Made by a program: the position numbers and the translations under genes
Shown: positions 5,588-9,349 of the stretch, piece after piece
Layout of the letters: each line of letters begins with the position of its first letter
How positions within the stretch are numbered: position 1 is the first letter of the stretch
The notes under the pieces: model-generated
What the model was told of the DNA's origin: nothing
The model's database searches: none
The model's input: only the letters and a program-made list of their open reading frames with translations
From: Bacteroidales bacterium 45-6
Lineage (GTDB): Bacteria > Bacteroidota > Bacteroidia > Bacteroidales > Dysgonomonadaceae
Direction: 5' to 3'
Assembly (NCBI GenBank): GCA_001897035.1
Contig: MKRS01000376.1
Span: 1 to 9,349, forward strand
Length of the DNA stretch: 9,349 nt

Positions 5588-6628
5588 ATGCCAGTATTAC
5601 ATAACCGTATATCTAACGAAGTGCTCAGGACACGTATGTTACATGAAACCGAGCCTCGTGTCACGATCTCCTTTTACAAATATTTCCGCATCGAAAATCC
5701 ACAGCAATTCCGAGACGACCTGTACCTCAAATTTGATTCGATTCAAGTCTTCGGACGCGTTTACATCGCTCAGGAAGGGATCAACGGGCAAATATCCGTT
5801 CCGGCATCCAACAAGGAGGCTTTCAAGGAGATGCTTTACGCCGCCGATCCTGCATTGAACGGAATTCGCCTGAATGTGGCAGTGGACGACGACGGAAAAT
5901 CGTTCTGGGTTCTCCGCATGAAGGTGCGCAACAAGGTTGTAGCCGACGGCATAGACGATCCCAGCTTCGACCCATCCAAAACAGGGAAATACCTCAAAGC
6001 ACAAGAGTACAATGAAATAGCAGAAAAAGAAGACACTCTGATCGTTGACATGCGCAACCACTACGAATACGAAGTGGGACATTTTGAAAACGCCATTGAA
6101 ATCCCCTCAGACACTTTCAGAGAGCAGCTCCCGATGGCCGTGGAGATGCTGAAAGAACACAAACACAAAAACATCGTGATGTATTGTACGGGAGGTATCC
6201 GTTGCGAAAAGGCGAGCGCCTACATGCTGCACAACGGCTTTGAGAACGTCTATCATGTGGAAGGCGGGATCATCGAATACGTGCGGAAAGCTCGCCAGGA
6301 AAACCTCCCGGTGAAATTCGTCGGCAAAAATTTTGTCTTTGACGAACGTCTCGGGGAACGCATCTCGAACGATGTGATCGCCCATTGTCACCAATGCGGC
6401 ACTCCCTGCGACACACACACCAACTGCAAAAACGAAGGGTGTCATCTGCTTTTCATCCAATGCGAGAAGTGCGCCGCCAAAATGGAAGGCTGCTGCTCGC
6501 AAAGCTGCAAGGAAGCCACCCACCTTCCCGAAGAATTCCGCAAAAAACTCCGCCAAGGAACAGAGCGGGGACAAATGATTTTCAACAAGGCTAAAAACAA
6601 CCACTTGCGCCAAAAGGCGCAAGCGTAA
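5588..6628 (+). CDS. trhO: tRNA uridine(34) hydroxylase TrhO (rhodanese family, YceA type)
   Basis: TrhO uses O2 to hydroxylate uridine at tRNA position 34 to 5-hydroxyuridine, the precursor of the wobble modifications mo5U/cmo5U, in the cytoplasm. The 346-residue product opens with the family N-terminal domain (SFYKYF at 28-33, [20 protein letters not shown] at 55-74), has the linker [15 protein letters not shown] (100-114), then a rhodanese domain with [16 protein letters not shown] (154-169) and the active-site loop [12 protein letters not shown] (199-210), catalytic Cys200. The C-terminal part carries ten Cys between 267 and 307 (HCHQCG, NCKNEGC, QCEKC, GCCSQSC), a likely metal-binding or structural cluster of long-form TrhO. 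The start MPVLHNRIS matches the E. coli protein as I recall it, so it is secure. The gene is monocistronic, with its own promoter, and converges with dcp. Its last codons contain a strong hairpin that probably serves the opposite strand. Confidence 0.95.
   Translation: MPVLHNRISNEVLRTRMLHETEPRVTISFYKYFRIENPQQFRDDLYLKFDSIQVFGRVYIAQEGINGQISVPASNKEAFKEMLYAADPALNGIRLNVAVDDDGKSFWVLRMKVRNKVVADGIDDPSFDPSKTGKYLKAQEYNEIAEKEDTLIVDMRNHYEYEVGHFENAIEIPSDTFREQLPMAVEMLKEHKHKNIVMYCTGGIRCEKASAYMLHNGFENVYHVEGGIIEYVRKARQENLPVKFVGKNFVFDERLGERISNDVIAHCHQCGTPCDTHTNCKNEGCHLLFIQCEKCAAKMEGCCSQSCKEATHLPEEFRKKLRQGTERGQMIFNKAKNNHLRQKAQA
6593..6623 (-). terminator. Candidate intrinsic terminator for dcp, inside the 3' end of trhO
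   Basis: CTTGCGCC (6604-6611) and GGCGCAAG (6616-6623) form a perfect 8-bp GC-rich stem with a 4-nt loop. Read on the minus strand, after the dcp stop at 6670, the stem is followed by TGGTTGTTTTTAG, a reasonable U-tract (6600-6593). On the plus strand no U-tract follows. It therefore fits a dcp terminator placed about 47 nt after the dcp stop, overlapping the last seven codons of trhO. Confidence 0.5.
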
Positions 6629-6669
6629 AGGCTATTTCCACACTTGCTTTCGGTCTGGAGAAGAAAAGT

Positions 6670-8799
6670 TTATTTTATCTCTTTATTGATTTTAACAGTG
6701 GTTTTCGGCTTCGGCTGGATACCATTCCTTTCGAGCAGGGCATCGATGGAAGGCTCTTGGCCACGGAAACGCAGATAAAGGGCAGCTGGGTCTTCGGTGT
6801 TTCCCTTCTCCAACACATTCTTGCGGAAAGATTCCGCAGTTTTCTTATCAAAAATCCCATTCGACTTGAAAGCTGCAAAAGCATCCGCATCCAAGACTTC
6901 CGACCATTTGTAGCTGTAATATCCGGCGGCGTATCCTCCCGAAAAAATATGGTTGAAGGCCGTCGAGGTACTCGTACCTTCCACCACAGGCAGAAGCTGC
7001 ACATTCTTGGTGGCCTCTTGCTCGAACGCCTTCACGTCTCCCTCGTAAGGAACCGAGAGCGTGTGCCAAGCCATATCTAAGTAGCCGAACGCTAACTGGC
7101 GGTAACAGGCATATCCGGCATTGAAATTGGCTGCATCCACCAAACGCTTGACTAATGAGGCTGGGATTTTTTCGCCCGTTTTGTAATTCACGGCAAACCT
7201 GTCGAGAAATTCCTTTTCTGTCAGCCAATTTTCCATCACTTGTGACGGAAGCTCTACAAAGTCTCGCGAAACACTTGTTCCAGAAAGGGTTTCGTAAGAA
7301 CATTTCGTGAGCATCCCGTGGAGACCGTGGCCAAATTCATGAAGGAATGTCTCCACCTCGTCGAAGGTCAAAAGTGCAGGCTCAGTTTCAGTTGGACGGG
7401 TGAAATTCATCACCAGCGACACGTGAGGACGCGAATCTTCCCCGTCGCGGCTATACTGCCCTTTGAATTCAGTCATCCAAGCACCCTGGCGTTTGCCTTC
7501 GCGCGGATGAGAGTCGGTGTAAAGAACGGCTAAAAATTTTCCGTCGGCATCAAACACATCGAATGCTTCCACTTCGGGATGATAGACCGGGATTTCGGCA
7601 TTCTTTTTAAATGTGACTCCATATAAATCGGTGGCTAAGCCAAACACTCCCTTTTTCACGTTTTCCAACTCAAAGTAAGGGCGGACAGCCTCATCGCTTA
7701 CGGAATATTTGGAATCCTTCAATTTTTCGGAATAATAGTTCCAGTCCCAAGGTTCAATCACCACTGGCTTGCCTTCCTGCTTGAAAGCAAAGTCCTGCAC
7801 CTCTTTCACGTCGCTGAAGGCGGCCTCCTTGAAGGCAACGTTCAACTTGTCCAAAAGCTTATACACATTGTCCTTATTCTTTGCCATTTGGTCGCGCAGA
7901 GAGTAGGTGGCATAATCTGGATACCCCATCAGCTTGGCAATGCGGAGACGGGTTTCTGCTATTTTCCGAATGTTATCCTGGTTGTCGAATTCGTTTCCTT
8001 TCACGCACTTGGTGGTGAATGCGATGTAGAGCTTTTTCCGTAGATCCCGATTTTGGGAATTTTTCATGAATGCAACATAGCTCGGAGCCGACAAGTCGAA
8101 CAACCAGCCTGTCTTGCCTTTCGACTTTGCTTTTGCGGCTGCAGCATCACGCACGCTTTGGGGAAGTCCCGCCAACTCCTCTTCGCTGGTCAACAACATT
8201 TCGTAAGCATTGGTCTCCTTCAGCACATTTTGCCCAAAATCGAGGGTGTATTTGCTGAGGTTGGTTGACAGCTGGCGATAAATCTCCTTGTCGCTATCGG
8301 AAAGAGCGGCGCCGCTATCTTCAAAACCTTCATAAACTTTTTCTATCAGGCGGATTTGCTCGGAAGTTAATCCCGAACTTTTCCGTGTTTCGTAAACGGC
8401 CTTGACACGGGAAAAAAGCTGTGGATTGAGTGTGATATTGTTATCATGCTCCGACAATTTCGGACTCATTTCCTGGGCGATATTCATCATTTCGTCATTA
8501 CTTTCAGCACTGAGCAAGTTAAAAAACACAGAACTAACCCGCCTCAACAAATCTCCCGAACGCTCATAAGCTTCAATGGTGTTGGCAAACGTAGGTGCTT
8601 CCGGATTGGATGAAATCTCGTCAATTTCAGCCTGATGTTCTTTTATGCCCTGCTCGAAGGCTGGCACATAATGTTCTGTTTTTATCTGGTCAAACGGAGG
8701 TGTTTGATGCGGCGTCTGATATGCCTTGAAAAATGGGTTTGCAAGTAGAGTTGTCATTGTCAGATATAAAAATGAGAAACTAAAGATATATTTTTTCAT
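6670..8799 (-). CDS. dcp: Peptidyl-dipeptidase Dcp, M3 family zinc metallopeptidase, secreted
   Basis: The 709-residue product is an M3-family peptidase of the Dcp branch, which removes C-terminal dipeptides from oligopeptides. The zinc site is HEFGH (His487, Glu488, His491) with the third ligand Glu516 in SRDFVELPSQ. Other Dcp hallmarks are NPFFKAYQTP at the mature N-terminus, SGDLLRRVSSVFFNL (81-95), the EPWDWNYY segment (349-356), the substrate-binding GGYAAGYYSY (621-630), and LYLRFRGQEP near the end. The length is close to E. coli Dcp (about 680) plus a signal peptide at residues 1-20 (LLA|N), so the enzyme is probably periplasmic and helps recover peptides. The chosen ATG at 8799 gives that signal peptide; Met15 would destroy it. 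The gene is monocistronic with a good promoter at 8929-8957, a leader of about 120 nt carrying two short overlapping ORFs, and a likely terminator inside convergent trhO. All catalytic residues are present. Confidence 0.93.
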   Translation of the reverse strand: MKKYIFSFSFLYLTMTTLLANPFFKAYQTPHQTPPFDQIKTEHYVPAFEQGIKEHQAEIDEISSNPEAPTFANTIEAYERSGDLLRRVSSVFFNLLSAESNDEMMNIAQEMSPKLSEHDNNITLNPQLFSRVKAVYETRKSSGLTSEQIRLIEKVYEGFEDSGAALSDSDKEIYRQLSTNLSKYTLDFGQNVLKETNAYEMLLTSEEELAGLPQSVRDAAAAKAKSKGKTGWLFDLSAPSYVAFMKNSQNRDLRKKLYIAFTTKCVKGNEFDNQDNIRKIAETRLRIAKLMGYPDYATYSLRDQMAKNKDNVYKLLDKLNVAFKEAAFSDVKEVQDFAFKQEGKPVVIEPWDWNYYSEKLKDSKYSVSDEAVRPYFELENVKKGVFGLATDLYGVTFKKNAEIPVYHPEVEAFDVFDADGKFLAVLYTDSHPREGKRQGAWMTEFKGQYSRDGEDSRPHVSLVMNFTRPTETEPALLTFDEVETFLHEFGHGLHGMLTKCSYETLSGTSVSRDFVELPSQVMENWLTEKEFLDRFAVNYKTGEKIPASLVKRLVDAANFNAGYACYRQLAFGYLDMAWHTLSVPYEGDVKAFEQEATKNVQLLPVVEGTSTSTAFNHIFSGGYAAGYYSYKWSEVLDADAFAAFKSNGIFDKKTAESFRKNVLEKGNTEDPAALYLRFRGQEPSIDALLERNGIQPKPKTTVKINKEIK

Positions 8800-8812
8800 A
8801 CAATTATTTTTT

Positions 8813-8875
8813 TCATAAAACTAAGGCTAATACCGAAGCGGATCCGGCGCAAACAACCCGGCACATTTTTTCCAT
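8813..8875 (-). other. Possible 20-codon leader ORF upstream of dcp
   Basis: An ATG at 8875 opens a 20-codon frame (MEKMCRVVCAGSASVLALVL) entirely within the inferred dcp leader. Its TGA overlaps by ATGA the start of a 6-codon frame (MKKIIV, 8816 to 8796), whose own TGA overlaps the dcp ATG in the same way. The arrangement would allow termination-reinitiation into dcp. No evidence beyond the arrangement supports translation, and chance is plausible at this length. Confidence 0.25.
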
Positions 8876-8928
8876 GACGGACTTAAGTTGTTCGGCAGAA
8901 ACCAACGATGCGCAAAACTCAAAGAAGA

Positions 8929-8957
8929 CAAAGGTACAATATTTTGTTAATAAACAA
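8929..8957 (-). promoter_or_regulatory. Promoter of dcp with both -33 and -7 elements
   Basis: On the minus strand TTG (8957-8955) is followed by an 18-nt spacer and TACCTTTG (8936-8929), a full Bacteroidetes-type promoter and the most complete in the window. Transcription would start near 8922, giving a leader of about 120 nt. The -33 element overlaps the inverted repeat TTGTT-AATA-AACAA at 8944-8957. Confidence 0.6.
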
Positions 8958-9148
8958 CATACCAGCATCCAGCGAAAAGGCCATTCGGGACTGGATGCAG
9001 CCCTGATAGAGGAAATTAATATACGGGTGTTTCTTCTGAAATTTGCATTCCGCACACCGTAAACATTTATTGCACTTGGCATTCTGAAATTCACGTTTTT
9101 TCATAGAAATCTTTGCTGACACACAACCCTTTTTAGCAATAGATTTTA

Positions 9149-9156
9149 TACCTTTG
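9149..9156 (+). promoter_or_regulatory. Putative promoter -7 element for purH
   Basis: TACCTTTG, the same octamer as at dcp, lies 38 nt before the purH ATG, giving a leader of about 32 nt. A T-run (9130-9134) rather than TTG occupies the approximate -33 position. No purine riboswitch would fit in so short a leader. Confidence 0.5.
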
Positions 9157-9194
9157 CAGACTAATTAAAAACAAGTTATATTTACAAGAGAAAC

Positions 9195-9349
9195 ATGTCT
9201 TCGGAAAGAAAAATCAAAACAGCACTCGTCTCAGTCTATCACAAGGATGGACTGGACGACATTCTGAAAAAATTACATGCAAAAGGTGTGGAATTTATCT
9301 CCACAGGAGGAACCAGAAGCTTCATCGAATCATTGGGACTCCCGTGCCA
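9195..9349 (+). CDS. purH: PurH, bifunctional AICAR formyltransferase / IMP cyclohydrolase, N-terminal fragment
   Basis: PurH catalyses the last two steps of de novo purine synthesis, formylation of AICAR and ring closure to IMP, in the cytoplasm. The window contains the first 51 codons, and the frame is open to the edge. The product begins MSSERKIKTALVSVYHKDGL and continues with KLHAKGVEFISTGGTRSFIESLG, the start of the MGS-like cyclohydrolase domain: ALVSVYxKxGL and the STGGT phosphate-binding turn are its signatures. The formyltransferase domain lies outside the window. The start is supported by the close fit of the N-terminus to the family and by the promoter element 38 nt upstream. The gene is divergent from dcp, with no sign of shared function. 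Confidence 0.9.
   Translation, partial: MSSERKIKTALVSVYHKDGLDDILKKLHAKGVEFISTGGTRSFIESLGLPC

Larger units (their letters stand above)
8800..9194. other. Divergent dcp-purH intergenic region
   Basis: This stretch holds the dcp promoter and leader on the minus strand and the purH promoter on the plus strand, with the inferred transcription starts about 240 bp apart. The dcp leader contains two overlapping short ORFs at 8796-8875. A further minus-strand frame from an ATG at 9104 to a stop at 8919 encodes a Cys-rich peptide (CNKCLRCAEC) but runs through the dcp promoter, so I do not call it a gene. No RNA gene or known riboswitch is recognised. Confidence 0.65.

Noticed and set aside
5509..5604. 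31-codon ORF in the trhO leader overlapping the trhO start out of frame
   Set aside because: Its composition is not protein-like and it begins only a few nt after the inferred transcription start; probably fortuitous.
6107..6622. 171-codon minus-strand frame inside trhO
   Set aside because: It is antisense to a highly conserved enzyme; its composition reflects the complement of trhO codons.
8813..9094. 93-codon minus-strand frame across the dcp promoter
   Set aside because: Most of it lies upstream of the inferred dcp transcription start and shows no protein family features; only its last 20 codons, after an internal ATG, are kept as a possible leader ORF.
1..9349. tRNA, rRNA, CRISPR array, insertion sequence or prophage genes
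   Set aside because: Looked for on both strands: no regularly spaced repeats, transposase or integrase features, or tRNA-like cloverleaf were recognised by eye. A tRNAscan or Infernal run would be the decisive check.

Overview
The window looks like a core-genome segment from a member of the Bacteroidota, probably order Bacteroidales. Three things point there. All six inferred transcription units have a Bacteroidetes-type -7 promoter element (TAnnTTTG) upstream, in the right orientation. Translation starts mostly sit behind A/T-rich leaders rather than strong Shine-Dalgarno sequences. The proteins themselves (an RprX-like sensor kinase, a Wzi-family outer-membrane protein, a lipoprotein with an acidic export-like signal, a periplasmic Dcp) resemble Bacteroidales families. 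Base composition is moderate with no abrupt shift. I see no tRNA, rRNA, CRISPR array, insertion sequence or phage gene.

Layout: (1) 1-322, minus strand: N-terminal part of a membrane sensor histidine kinase, cut by the window edge. (2) 323-660: AT-rich divergent regulatory region with three perfect inverted repeats, two of them on promoter elements. (3) 661-2579, plus: a two-gene unit whose stop and start codons share one base, a small lipocalin-like lipoprotein followed by a capsule-assembly Wzi-family beta-barrel. (4) 2723-5206, plus: a class I/II PLP aminotransferase followed after 3 nt by a GTG-started LolC/LolE-type FtsX permease, very likely co-transcribed. (5) 5207-5587: a gap holding a weak hairpin and the trhO promoter. 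(6) 5588-6628, plus: trhO, tRNA uridine-34 hydroxylase. (7) 6670-8799, minus: secreted M3 dipeptidyl carboxypeptidase Dcp, convergent with trhO; its best terminator candidate lies inside the last codons of trhO. (8) 8800-9194: divergent promoter region with the best complete promoter in the window (for dcp) and a leader carrying two overlapping short ORFs. (9) 9195-9349, plus: N-terminus of purH, cut by the window edge.

Functionally this is a mix of cell-envelope genes (sensor kinase, lipoprotein plus Wzi, LolE-like permease, periplasmic peptidase) and housekeeping metabolism (aminotransferase, tRNA modification, purine synthesis). They appear to be separate transcription units rather than one pathway. 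I did not find a convincing new multi-gene system. The observations most worth checking are small-scale: the overlapping leader ORFs before dcp, the terminator-like hairpin encoded in trhO, the palindromes on the kinase and lipoprotein promoters, the alternative hairpins in the aminotransferase leader, and the tightly coupled lipoprotein-Wzi pair.
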